Source of the DNA: Bacteroidales bacterium | GTDB taxonomy: Bacteria > Bacteroidota > Bacteroidia > Bacteroidales > 4484-276 | Assembly (NCBI GenBank): GCA_018400545.1 | Contig: JAGYLT010000112.1 | Location: forward strand, 1-7,281 | Direction of reading: 5' to 3' | DNA: 7,281 nt | Part shown: one piece after another, positions 1 to 7,189 of the stretch | Position numbering within the stretch: position 1 is the first letter of the stretch | How the letters are laid out: each line of letters opens with the position of its first letter | Program-made: the position numbers and the translations under genes | The notes under the pieces: model-generated | Told to the model about the DNA's origin: nothing | The model's input: only the letters and a program-made list of their open reading frames with translations | Databases searched by the model: none

Positions 1-155
1 AGTCCACTTCGGAATTGCTGGAGTTGATGGAAAAACTGAATCGCGAAGAAAATATCACCTTCATTTTTTCTACCCACGATGAACGGGTCATGAAAAAAGC
101 GCGCCGCCTCATTACCCTGGAAGATGGAAAGATTGTAAAGGATGTAACTGTGTAA
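1..155 (+). CDS. ABC transporter ATP-binding protein, C-terminal end (partial, 5' end outside window)
   Basis: The reading frame starting at base 3 is open from the window edge and gives 50 residues ending VKDVTV before a TAA stop at 153-155. The visible part begins S-T-S-E-L-L, which in this family directly follows the Walker B aspartate and the D-loop. It continues into a beta strand (ITFIFSTHD) holding the switch histidine of the H-loop (codon 75-77), then the usual closing strand RLITLEDGKIV. This is the tail of a nucleotide-binding domain most like the LolD/MacB group, which powers lipoprotein release or MacB-type export at the inner membrane. The Walker A, Q-loop and signature motifs lie outside the window, so the subfamily is an inference. 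It converges on the efflux operon and is not part of it. ABC ATPase identity is firm; the substrate is unknown. Confidence 0.88.
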   Translation, partial: STSELLELMEKLNREENITFIFSTHDERVMKKARRLITLEDGKIVKDVTV

Positions 156-275
156 AAACATAAACCAGTAGAGTAGAGCGAAAGGCTAAGCGGTAATGGG
201 AAAAACCTCAATTTCAGTCCTTAAACAAAACCTGTTTTTGATCACTTTTTCAGATTGGATTTGCTCATTCCTTCA
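156..275. other. Convergent intergenic spacer
   Basis: These 120 bases separate the stop of the plus-strand ABC ATPase from the stop of the minus-strand outer-membrane factor. The arrangement predicts a shared transcription end. No GC-rich hairpin followed by a T run is visible for either direction. The only self-complementary stretch is a 5-bp A/T-rich stem, CAAAA/TTTTG, around 227-241, too weak to call a terminator. No open frame of note was seen. Confidence 0.5.
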
Positions 276-1697
276 TTATTCTTTTTCCTGCTCAGCCTGT
301 GCAGCCTCCTCCTCCTCCGGAGTAATCCAACCACCACCAAGAGCATTGTAAAGATTTATGTAAGAGGATATCCAAAGCTGCCGTAATTGAGAAAGCTCCA
401 ACTCTACTGTGAACAACGTACGTTCGCTGTCCAGCACTTCGAGGTATGAACTTACTCCGCCGTTGTATCGGTCGCGCGAAAGTTCTGCGGCATTGCGTGC
501 AGCATCCAGCTCTTCCTGTTTTATTTCAAGCTGGCGCCGGTAGGTGTCAATTTCAATCAGCGCATCTTCCACCTCGCGAAAAGCCTGGATTACCGTGGCC
601 TCATAGCTTAACAATACTTCCTCGGTTCGTGCCCTTTCAATCTCCACGCGGCGTTTGTTTTTTCCGAAATTAAAAATTGGCCCGAGAAGTGATCCGGCTG
701 CATTCCATGCCAGTCCGCCGGAAGTCAGGCTGCTGAGGTCATCGCTGGCCACACCCAGAAGTCCTGTGAGACTTATGGATGGAAACCGCATGGCCTGTGC
801 TATCCCGATCCGGGCGTTTTGGGCAATGAGTTGCTGCTCGGCCAGATTGATGTCGGGCCGGCGTTCCAGCAAATAACCCGGAATTCCTGAAGGAATTTCA
901 GGTGGGTTATTTTGATCCCCGATCAGTTTATCCACTTCCAATGGTGCAGGGTTTCTACCCAATAAGATCTGGATGGCATTTTTGGTTTGTGCCACGGCGC
1001 GCTCCCATTGTGGAACTGCTCCTGCTGCAACAGCACGCTGCATCTGGGCATTGTTCAGGTCGATCTCGGCAACAATCCCTTTATCAAAACGCTGCTGGAT
1101 AATATCGAGAAATCCCTCGCGGGTATCGAGTGTGCGTTTTGCAATTTCGAGCCGCTGCTGATAATCCAGCAACTGAAAATACGCATTGGAAACTTCGGAG
1201 ATGATGGCCACCTGCACGGCACGATGGGCATATTCAGTGGCCAGCAAATCTGCCTTTGCTGACTGAGTAGCTCTGTGATATTTGCCCCAAAAATCGATTT
1301 CCCATTGCACATTTCCAAAACCGTAAAAATTATTGGCTTCGGAGGCCAGCTTTGATGTTCCGGCAGTATTGCCACGACTTGCCCCTCCGTTATATCCGAT
1401 AGAAGGAAACTGATCGGCTTTTGTAAAGCCAAGCGCTGCCCTGGCCTGTTCTATCCTGCTGGCGGCAATGCGGACGTCCTTGTTCTCTTCAAGGGCGGTC
1501 ACGATCAGGGTGTCCAAAACATCATCATCAAATAGTTCCCACCAGCGCAGGTTAAAAGTTGAATCAGGGTTTTCATCACCCATCATATAAGCTTCAGGAG
1601 TCTCAACCACAGGTTTTTGATATCCCGGGCCAAGCATGCATCCACTGAAGAAAATCAGAATTAGTGTGAAAGCTACGATATATCTTGACGCTTTCAT
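276..1697 (-). CDS. RND efflux system outer-membrane factor, TolC/NodT family lipoprotein
   Basis: This 473-residue protein is the outer-membrane exit duct of the pump encoded just upstream. A lipoprotein signal peptide (hydrophobic residues 7-17, lipobox FSGC) predicts acylation at Cys20, typical of the NodT subfamily. Two outer-membrane efflux repeats follow, about residues 55-250 and 275-455. Recognisable marks are the WW-E-LF-DD opening near 52-59, the coil repeat R-F-DKG near 203-207 with its counterpart RYNGG near 410-414, the ERRPDI segment at 278-283 and the GPIFNFGK strand near 339-346. The length is normal for the family. The tail (460-473) is unusually glutamate-rich. The start is well supported: GGAGG (1703-1707 on the plus strand) sits 5 bases before the ATG, inside the end of the RND gene, and the two genes overlap by 4 bases (ATGA). 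Such overlap predicts translational coupling with the pump. Substrates cannot be inferred from this component. Confidence 0.95.
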   Translation of the reverse strand: MKASRYIVAFTLILIFFSGCMLGPGYQKPVVETPEAYMMGDENPDSTFNLRWWELFDDDVLDTLIVTALEENKDVRIAASRIEQARAALGFTKADQFPSIGYNGGASRGNTAGTSKLASEANNFYGFGNVQWEIDFWGKYHRATQSAKADLLATEYAHRAVQVAIISEVSNAYFQLLDYQQRLEIAKRTLDTREGFLDIIQQRFDKGIVAEIDLNNAQMQRAVAAGAVPQWERAVAQTKNAIQILLGRNPAPLEVDKLIGDQNNPPEIPSGIPGYLLERRPDINLAEQQLIAQNARIGIAQAMRFPSISLTGLLGVASDDLSSLTSGGLAWNAAGSLLGPIFNFGKNKRRVEIERARTEEVLLSYEATVIQAFREVEDALIEIDTYRRQLEIKQEELDAARNAAELSRDRYNGGVSSYLEVLDSERTLFTVELELSQLRQLWISSYINLYNALGGGWITPEEEEAAQAEQEKE

Positions 1698-4600
1698 ATC
1701 TCCCTCCCTTCATCGTTATCGGTAATTACTGCTTCGGTTTCAAGCTTTCGTTTCTTTTCGTATCCTGCAATTTTTCCGATGAGAATAAACAGCAAAGGAT
1801 ACATGAATACACCCAGGAATGTGGCAAGGGTCATACCACCCAGAAGCGCCATACCCATCACCTTACGGGCTTCGGCACCCGAACCGGAAGCTACCACCAA
1901 CGGAAATACGCCGAGGATAAACGAGAATGCCGTCATAAGGATGGGCCTGAACCTGGACTTTGCCGCATTGATGGCAGCGTTGAACAAACTCAGTCCCCGT
2001 TTAAACTCCTCGTTGGCAAACTCCACGATGAGAATCGCGTTCTTGGCCGCCATCCCGATGAGCATCACGAAAGATACCTGCGCAAAAATGTTGTTTTCGA
2101 ACGAGGGGCTGAACAGCCGCGCAGCCCACAGAAAGAACAAGGCCCCGAAAATAGCGAATGGCGTTCCCAGCAAAATGCTGAGAGGCAGTGACCAGCTTTC
2201 GTACTGGGCTGCAAGGATCAGGAATACGAATATCAGCGAGAAGGTCAGGATCATGCCCAGTGAACCGGAGGCTTTGTTTTCCTGGTACGACATGGCATTC
2301 CAAGCAAAATTCATATCCGCAGGCAACTCTTCGCCGGCAACCCTTTCCAGTGCCGCCATGGCCTGCGCAGAGGTATATCCTTTTGCAGGCGATCCGGTCA
2401 CTTCAACAGACCGGTACAGGTTGAACCGGTTGGTGTAATCCGGACCCGAAACAGGCCTTACGGTTACCAGCGTTGAAAGTGGTACCATATCACCGTCTTT
2501 GTTTTTGATAAAGAAATTGTTGATCTGATCTTCATTTACCCGGTATTCGGGCTCAGCCTGGATATACGTTTTGTACAGGCGTCCAAATCGCGTAAAGTCA
2601 TTTACATATGATCCGCCCATAAAAGCACCGATGGTGGTGTATAAATCATTCAGCGATACGCCCAGCTTGAGTGCTTTTTCCCGGTCGATATCCATAAAGC
2701 GCTGCGGAACATTTGCCTGGAATGTAGTGAACGCGCTTCCGATCTCAGGCTGACTGTTGGCGGCACGAATAAATTTCATGGTATTTTGCGCCAGGTATTC
2801 CGGTGAATTGCCACCCCTGTCCTGGATCATGATGCTGAATCCGGAGCCATTACCGAGCCCGGGTATGGCCGGCGGGCCGAACGCAAAGGCCTGCCCGCTT
2901 TTAATTTTTCGGGTAAGCTCTATATTGATCCTTTGAAATATCTCTTCCGCAGTGGCGTCCCGTTCCGCCCAGTTTTTGAGTGTAACAAACATAAAGGCGT
3001 TGTTGGATGACATGGCCCCTGTAAGCAGGCTGAAGCCCGTAGCTGTGGTTACATAATCCACTTCCGGGTAGGTTTCCAGGATATCTTCAATCTGCCGGGT
3101 AACAACATCGCTCCGCTGGAGCGAAGCGGCATTGGGTAACTGGACATTCACAAAGAAATAGCCCATATCCTCTTCGGGAATAAATCCTCCCGGAACCAGC
3201 CTGCCGAAAATGCCTGCTGCAATGGTAACAATAATGATAAAAACCACCCCGCGCCTGATCTTTCTTGAAATGATGCTGGTATAGCTCATGTATCCATCGG
3301 TGGTCTTATCCATGCCTTTGTTAAACTTCCCGAAAAACCAGCCCAGCGGTCCCTTGTAAGGTTTAGGCTCTTTGAGGAGCAGCGAACAGAGCGCCGGGCT
3401 CAGGGTAAGCGCATTCACCGAAGAAACGATCACCGAAACCACAATAGTAATTGCAAACTGCTGATACAAACGGCCTGTGATGCCTTCCATTCCTGCAACC
3501 GGAAGGAACACAGCCACCAGAACAATGGTAGTGGCCACCACCGGTGCCGTAACTTTGCGCATGGCTTCCAGTGTGGCCTGCCTGCTGTTCATCCCTCTGG
3601 CAATATTCACCTGCACGGCTTCCACCACCACAATGGCATCGTCCACCACAATACCGATGGCCAGCACCAGTCCGAGCAACGACAATACATTAATGGTAAA
3701 GCCAAGCAACGGGAAAAACATAAATGCTCCGATAAGCGAAACCGGGATGGCGAGTGTGGGGATCAGTGTGGCCCGCCAGTCCTGAATAAAGATAAAAACT
3801 ACCAGGATTACCAGCGCAAGGGCGATGATAAGCGTGATTACTATTTCCTCAATACCGGCCGTAATTGGGGCTGTGGAATCCAGAGAAACTTCATATTGAA
3901 TACTTTCGGGAAAGCTCTCTTTGAGTACCTCCATTTCGGCGATTACATTCTGGGCCAGTTCCACGGCATTGGAGCCCGGAGCCTGGTAAAGGGCTACAAC
4001 GGCCGCTGTTTCGCCATTCACGCGTGTAAACGCATTATAAGTTTCAACACCCAGGTTTATGGTGGCAATATCTTTTAGTTTTACCTGTGAACCGTTTTCA
4101 TGGGTTCGCACCACAATATCGCCAAAAGCTTCGGGAGAGTTGAAGCGCTCCGGAAGTCTTACGGTATAAGTAAATTCTGTTCCGGGTGGCGCAGGCTCTG
4201 CCCCGAATTTCCCTCCCGGGACGACTACGTTTTGCTCGTTGATGGCTTTAAGCATTTCCGGCACTGTTATACCAAGCTGGGCCAGACGGTCGGGCTTCAC
4301 CCAGATACGCATGGAATAATCGGAAGCACCAAGCACATCCACCCGGCCAATTCCCCTGATTCTTGCAAGCTGGTCCTTAATGTTGATCAGAGCATAATTA
4401 CCCAGGAATTCCTGGTCGTACCTACCGTCGGAGGTAAGGGTAATAAGCATCAGGATATTCGGCAGCGATTTTGCGGTGGTCACGCCTAATTTTTTAACGG
4501 GCTCGGGGAGCTTGGCTGTTGCGGCAGAAACCCTGTTCTGTGTTAGCACAGTATTCATATCCGGATCGGTGCCCACCTCAAAGGACACACTGATGGCCAT

Positions 4601-4873
4601 GGAACCGTCGTTGGCGTTTGTGGACTTCATATAGATCATGTTGTCCACGCCATTTATCTGCTGTTCAAGTGGTGTTGCAACCGATTCTTCCACCGTAATA
4701 GCGTTGGCGCCGGTATAGTTGGCCCTCACCTGAACAATGGGTGGTGTAAGATTGGGATATTGTTCGATGGGCAGTCCGATCATCGAAACCACCCCGACAA
4801 TCACAATGACGATGGCAATCACAATGGCGACCACAGGCCGCCTTACAAAGAAGTTTCCTTTTTCAGCAGCCAT
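1694..4873 (-). CDS. Inner-membrane RND efflux transporter, HAE1 (AcrB/MexB/MexF-like) family
   Basis: This 1059-residue protein is a full-length proton-driven drug/xenobiotic exporter that should work as a trimer in the inner membrane. It opens with the family's N-terminus (FFVRRPVVA, first membrane helix about 12-33, then GLPIEQYP). Roughly twelve hydrophobic segments can be placed, with two large periplasmic loops at about 34-340 and 560-870. The proton-relay residues are all present: Asp411 and Asp412 in helix 4 (GIVVDDAIVVVE), Lys944 in helix 10 (GMAAKNAILIVEFA), and Arg974 and Thr981 in the segment RFRPILMTAF. The switch-loop region reads GFSLLTG (613-619) and differs from AcrB's GFGFAGR. 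The C-terminus is a charged cytoplasmic tail. The start ATG lies 2 bases after the adaptor's stop and has no clear ribosome binding site, which points to translational coupling. The stop overlaps the next gene by 4 bases. Family assignment is firm; substrates are unknown. Confidence 0.97.
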   Translation of the reverse strand: MAAEKGNFFVRRPVVAIVIAIVIVIVGVVSMIGLPIEQYPNLTPPIVQVRANYTGANAITVEESVATPLEQQINGVDNMIYMKSTNANDGSMAISVSFEVGTDPDMNTVLTQNRVSAATAKLPEPVKKLGVTTAKSLPNILMLITLTSDGRYDQEFLGNYALINIKDQLARIRGIGRVDVLGASDYSMRIWVKPDRLAQLGITVPEMLKAINEQNVVVPGGKFGAEPAPPGTEFTYTVRLPERFNSPEAFGDIVVRTHENGSQVKLKDIATINLGVETYNAFTRVNGETAAVVALYQAPGSNAVELAQNVIAEMEVLKESFPESIQYEVSLDSTAPITAGIEEIVITLIIALALVILVVFIFIQDWRATLIPTLAIPVSLIGAFMFFPLLGFTINVLSLLGLVLAIGIVVDDAIVVVEAVQVNIARGMNSRQATLEAMRKVTAPVVATTIVLVAVFLPVAGMEGITGRLYQQFAITIVVSVIVSSVNALTLSPALCSLLLKEPKPYKGPLGWFFGKFNKGMDKTTDGYMSYTSIISRKIRRGVVFIIIVTIAAGIFGRLVPGGFIPEEDMGYFFVNVQLPNAASLQRSDVVTRQIEDILETYPEVDYVTTATGFSLLTGAMSSNNAFMFVTLKNWAERDATAEEIFQRINIELTRKIKSGQAFAFGPPAIPGLGNGSGFSIMIQDRGGNSPEYLAQNTMKFIRAANSQPEIGSAFTTFQANVPQRFMDIDREKALKLGVSLNDLYTTIGAFMGGSYVNDFTRFGRLYKTYIQAEPEYRVNEDQINNFFIKNKDGDMVPLSTLVTVRPVSGPDYTNRFNLYRSVEVTGSPAKGYTSAQAMAALERVAGEELPADMNFAWNAMSYQENKASGSLGMILTFSLIFVFLILAAQYESWSLPLSILLGTPFAIFGALFFLWAARLFSPSFENNIFAQVSFVMLIGMAAKNAILIVEFANEEFKRGLSLFNAAINAAKSRFRPILMTAFSFILGVFPLVVASGSGAEARKVMGMALLGGMTLATFLGVFMYPLLFILIGKIAGYEKKRKLETEAVITDNDEGREI
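1703..1707 (-). promoter_or_regulatory. Strong Shine-Dalgarno for the outer-membrane-factor gene
   Basis: On the minus strand the purine run AAGGGAGGGAGAT precedes the ATG at 1697 and contains a perfect GGAGG core 5 bases from the start. The run also encodes the last residues (D-E-G-R-E-I) of the RND pump. It fixes the start codon of the outer-membrane factor. It is the only convincing Shine-Dalgarno before any gene start in the window. Confidence 0.75.
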
Positions 4874-4875
4874 AA

Positions 4876-6048
4876 TTAGTCGGTGTTTTGTTTTGAAGAA
4901 TAGGTGGTTAATTCAGGCTTTACGGCCATACCGCTTCTTACTTTTTGCAAGCCTTCAATCACGATTTTTTCATCGCCGCTCAGGCCTTCCTTAACAATAT
5001 AATAATCTTTGTAGTCGTCAAGAATTTTGATGGGAATAAGATTCACTTTGGATTCGTCATCAACTACAAATACACTAAACTCTCCCTGAATCTCATTTAC
5101 AGCACTTTGGGGAACCAGCATGGCGTCATTAACCGTGGTCATTTCCACGATCACCCTTGCAAATTGTCCCGGACGCAGCATGCGATCGGGATTGGGAAAT
5201 TCAGCCTGCAGCAGAATGGAACCTGTGGACGGGTTCACCTCACGATCGAGAAATGTAATGGATCCCTTATTTTCGTAAATTGATCCATCAGCAAGTTTCA
5301 TCCTGAGATTCTGCTCCTGTTGCTGATTTTTATTCCTTAAAGTTCCTGTTTCTTCCAGCTTTTCACGGGCCAGGGTAAGGTATTCTGCTTCACTTAAAAA
5401 GAATTCGACCAAAACCTTATCGATATTGGAAACCGCATTCAGAACCACCGGGTTGGGGCTGCGGCCCACAAAATCGCCTACCTTGGCCTGGGTTTTCCCG
5501 ATAATACCATCAATCGGAGATTTTATTTTTGTGTAACCCAACTCAATCTGAGCTGATTCCAGGTTCGCTTCGGCGGCATCCACACCGGCCTGCGCAGCTT
5601 CAAACTCCGCTAAGGCGGCATCCAGGTCCGATTGTGAAACGGCATTATTTTCAGCAAGTGGCCTTATCCGGTTCAAATCGCTTTCGGCCTTTGCCAGCAT
5701 GGTTTTGGCTTCGGCAACCCCACTCATTTGGGAAGCTGCTTTAGCCTGAAAAGGCAGCGGGTCGATGGTGTATAATAGCTGTCCTTTTGTAACACGCCTT
5801 CCTTCATTGAAATGAATACCCTCCAGAAAACCTTCTACCCTTGCCCTGATGGAGATGTCCTGAAATCCATAAATCTGGCCTACAAATTCCTGATGCACCG
5901 GAACATCCTGCCTTTCGATTTTCACAACCGGAATTTGAGAAGGGGCCGCTTGTTGTTTCTCTTCTTTTTTTCCGCAACTCACCACAGCAGCAATCAATAG
6001 CAAAGCAAGTAACGGTAATACGTTGGAGTAATGTAATTTGTATATCAT
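4876..6048 (-). CDS. RND efflux periplasmic adaptor (membrane fusion protein, AcrA/MexA-like lipoprotein)
   Basis: This 390-residue protein bridges the RND pump and the outer-membrane duct in the periplasm. A hydrophobic signal segment (9-23) ends in the lipobox VVSC, so Cys25 should be acylated and anchor the protein to the inner membrane. The domains follow the AcrA order: first half of the barrel-sandwich/lipoyl domain at about 64-97 (ISIRARVEGFLEGI, then G-RRV-KGQLLYTID), an alanine-rich alpha-helical hairpin at about 98-167, the second lipoyl half at about 168-195 (GYTKIKSPIDGIIG), a beta-barrel domain to about 302 with the RPGQFARV motif at 292-299, and a membrane-proximal domain to the end. 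Its length is typical. It is the first gene of the pump operon. No Shine-Dalgarno precedes the ATG; the leader is A/T-rich, as is common in Bacteroidota. An in-frame alternative start would cut into the signal peptide, so this start is preferred. Confidence 0.96.
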   Translation of the reverse strand: MIYKLHYSNVLPLLALLLIAAVVSCGKKEEKQQAAPSQIPVVKIERQDVPVHQEFVGQIYGFQDISIRARVEGFLEGIHFNEGRRVTKGQLLYTIDPLPFQAKAASQMSGVAEAKTMLAKAESDLNRIRPLAENNAVSQSDLDAALAEFEAAQAGVDAAEANLESAQIELGYTKIKSPIDGIIGKTQAKVGDFVGRSPNPVVLNAVSNIDKVLVEFFLSEAEYLTLAREKLEETGTLRNKNQQQEQNLRMKLADGSIYENKGSITFLDREVNPSTGSILLQAEFPNPDRMLRPGQFARVIVEMTTVNDAMLVPQSAVNEIQGEFSVFVVDDESKVNLIPIKILDDYKDYYIVKEGLSGDEKIVIEGLQKVRSGMAVKPELTTYSSKQNTD

Positions 6049-6081
6049 ATATTTTAATTTTGGTTACTGTGCAAAACATCA

Positions 6082-6089
6082 CAAAATTA
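6082..6089 (-). promoter_or_regulatory. Putative Bacteroidota-type -7 promoter element for the efflux operon
   Basis: On the minus strand TAATTTTG matches the Bacteroidota -7 consensus TAnnTTTG exactly. It lies 33 bases before the adaptor's ATG, which would give a leader of roughly 25-30 bases. No TTTG-like -33 element is visible at the expected distance upstream, so this is a half-supported promoter. Its position in the 88-base gap before the operon's first gene is what makes it credible. Confidence 0.4.
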
Positions 6090-6136
6090 GGGATTTATGA
6101 TTGGATGATGTTTACCTGTTACACTTTTAAGCTTTT

Positions 6137-6778
6137 TTAATCTAAAATAGCAGCGGCACGAACCGGTGAGCCATCTCCATCTTTTATCTTCAGTGGTAAA
6201 GTTGCCAGCTTAAAATAAGTTGAATTTATGTTCTGCAGATTTGTCAGGTTTTCGATGATATACAAGCCATTCCCTAAAATGATATTGTGTATTGGATAAT
6301 CTTCTGAATCGATCGCATCAATAGAAATCACATCCAGGCCAATTCCAATTATCTGTTTTTCAACAAGAAAATCAGCAGCATTTTCTGACAGCACAGGAAA
6401 ATGATCGAAATATTTTTGGGTTCCCCAATGTTTATACCATCCTGTATATATAATGATCCATGAAATACATTCCCAATCAACATCCATGTTTTCAAAATGT
6501 AATGCCGGAATAAACTCACCTTTGCCAAACATGGTGCAGTCTGCGAGAAAAGCCCTGCCAAAAAAGTTGTGGATATCTGAGGTATCGGTAGATTTTCCGT
6601 CTTTGATAAAATGCAGCGGGCAATCCAGATGTGTGCCATGATGTGTGGCCATGTTCATCCTGATTACCTGGGCGCCATCTTTGTCGTGGGTTAAGGATTT
6701 TTGGAAAACCGGTGCAGAATCTCCCGGGAAAACCGGCATTCCGTTTTGGAGTGTGTGTGTCAGGTCGATGATCATCAT
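6137..6778 (-). CDS. Cyclase family protein (kynurenine formamidase/KynB-like metal-dependent hydrolase)
   Basis: This 213-residue protein belongs to the cyclase/KynB fold family, whose characterised members hydrolyse amide bonds of small molecules such as N-formylkynurenine, or isatin, using a divalent metal centre. The signature HxGTHxDxPxH runs from His46 to His56, giving His46, His50 and Asp52 as metal ligands and His56 as the likely catalytic base. A second pair, His164 and Glu176, is spaced 12 residues apart as in KynB and completes the site. Other family marks are the DLTH start with MPVFPGD, TGW at 112-114, GLDVISID near 147-154, and the closing GDGSPVRAA. The length is normal and nothing suggests inactivation. 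There are two adjacent ATG codons; the first is used here. No Shine-Dalgarno is present. It lies 15 bases after the TerB-like gene and is probably co-transcribed with it. No other kynurenine-pathway gene is nearby, so the substrate is open. The protein is probably cytoplasmic, as no signal peptide is seen. Confidence 0.9.
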   Translation of the reverse strand: MMIIDLTHTLQNGMPVFPGDSAPVFQKSLTHDKDGAQVIRMNMATHHGTHLDCPLHFIKDGKSTDTSDIHNFFGRAFLADCTMFGKGEFIPALHFENMDVDWECISWIIIYTGWYKHWGTQKYFDHFPVLSENAADFLVEKQIIGIGLDVISIDAIDSEDYPIHNIILGNGLYIIENLTNLQNINSTYFKLATLPLKIKDGDGSPVRAAAILD

Positions 6779-6793
6779 GATGAATTAATTGAG

Positions 6794-7189
6794 CTACAAA
6801 TTTTGTATTTTTTCTTTTGCTTTGTCCAGGAGTGCTTTTTCAGGAGGTTCGATACCGTTGTAAGCCAGCGCAACATTTTCCATCAGATTGATGCAGGTAT
6901 TTTTCATTTTCTCATCAAATTCATTTTTATTTTCATCGAGGAAATCAGAAAAATACCGGTAAGCTTCCTTAACTGAAACATTGTTATCACGTAACCTGTG
7001 AAACTCCTTTTCGGTATTGAAAGCAAGCAGCGCATCCTTTCCCCTGCCGGTTTTTTGCTCAAGTTCTACCAGTTGGGAAATCACGAAATTGAAAATCTTT
7101 CCAACTTCTTCCGTCTGGATGCTGCCATCGGCTTTAGCAATGGCATAAACGAGCTGCCCGAGGGCGGTGTAATAGGTTTTGTAATCCAT
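6794..7189 (-). CDS. TerB-like small helical protein
   Basis: This 131-residue, probably all-helical cytoplasmic protein has no signal peptide or membrane segment. Residues 13-31 (LVYAIAKADGSIQTEEVGK) carry the pattern typical of TerB-like domains, A-x-ADG-x-I-x-x-x-E, with Ala20-Asp21-Gly22 and Glu27/Glu28. TerB proteins are metal-binding helical modules linked to tellurite resistance and stress complexes, but many single-domain relatives have no assigned role. A second, weaker copy of the pattern (ALAYNGIEPPEKALL, 107-121) has Asn in place of the Asp, suggesting a duplicated half that has diverged. The middle (about 50-100) is charged and helical. No terC, terD or terZ relative is in the window, so tellurite resistance should not be assumed. 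The gene is AT-rich like the cyclase gene that follows 15 bases later, and the two may form an operon. The ATG has no Shine-Dalgarno. The family call is from motif recall only. Confidence 0.68.
   Translation of the reverse strand: MDYKTYYTALGQLVYAIAKADGSIQTEEVGKIFNFVISQLVELEQKTGRGKDALLAFNTEKEFHRLRDNNVSVKEAYRYFSDFLDENKNEFDEKMKNTCINLMENVALAYNGIEPPEKALLDKAKEKIQNL

Noticed and set aside
225..243. Possible terminator hairpin in the convergent spacer
   Set aside because: Only a 5-bp stem of almost pure A/T pairs can be formed, with no GC-rich core, so it would be unstable.
1685..2191. Plus-strand open frame of 168 codons opposite the RND gene
   Set aside because: It is antisense to the conserved C-terminal part of the pump, overlaps another antisense frame and shows no domain-like pattern.
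1779..2438. Plus-strand open frame of 219 codons opposite the RND gene
   Set aside because: It lies wholly antisense to a well-conserved RND pump gene and its translation has no recognisable domain; it is a by-product of the coding bias on the other strand.
5804..6082. Minus-strand frame of 92 codons overlapping the adaptor start
   Set aside because: It is out of frame with the adaptor, covers its signal peptide region and begins close to the putative promoter; the adaptor frame has clear family motifs and this one has none.
6120..6142. A/T-rich inverted repeat around AAGCTT after the cyclase gene
   Set aside because: The arms are almost all A and T with mismatches and give no stable stem, so it does not qualify as an intrinsic terminator.
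6137..6778. Naming the cyclase-family gene kynB
   Set aside because: The metal-binding motif is shared by the whole cyclase family and no tryptophan/kynurenine pathway gene is nearby, so a specific symbol is not justified.
6794..7189. Calling a tellurite-resistance locus
   Set aside because: Only one weak TerB-like protein is present; no terC, terD, terZ or related genes are visible in the window.
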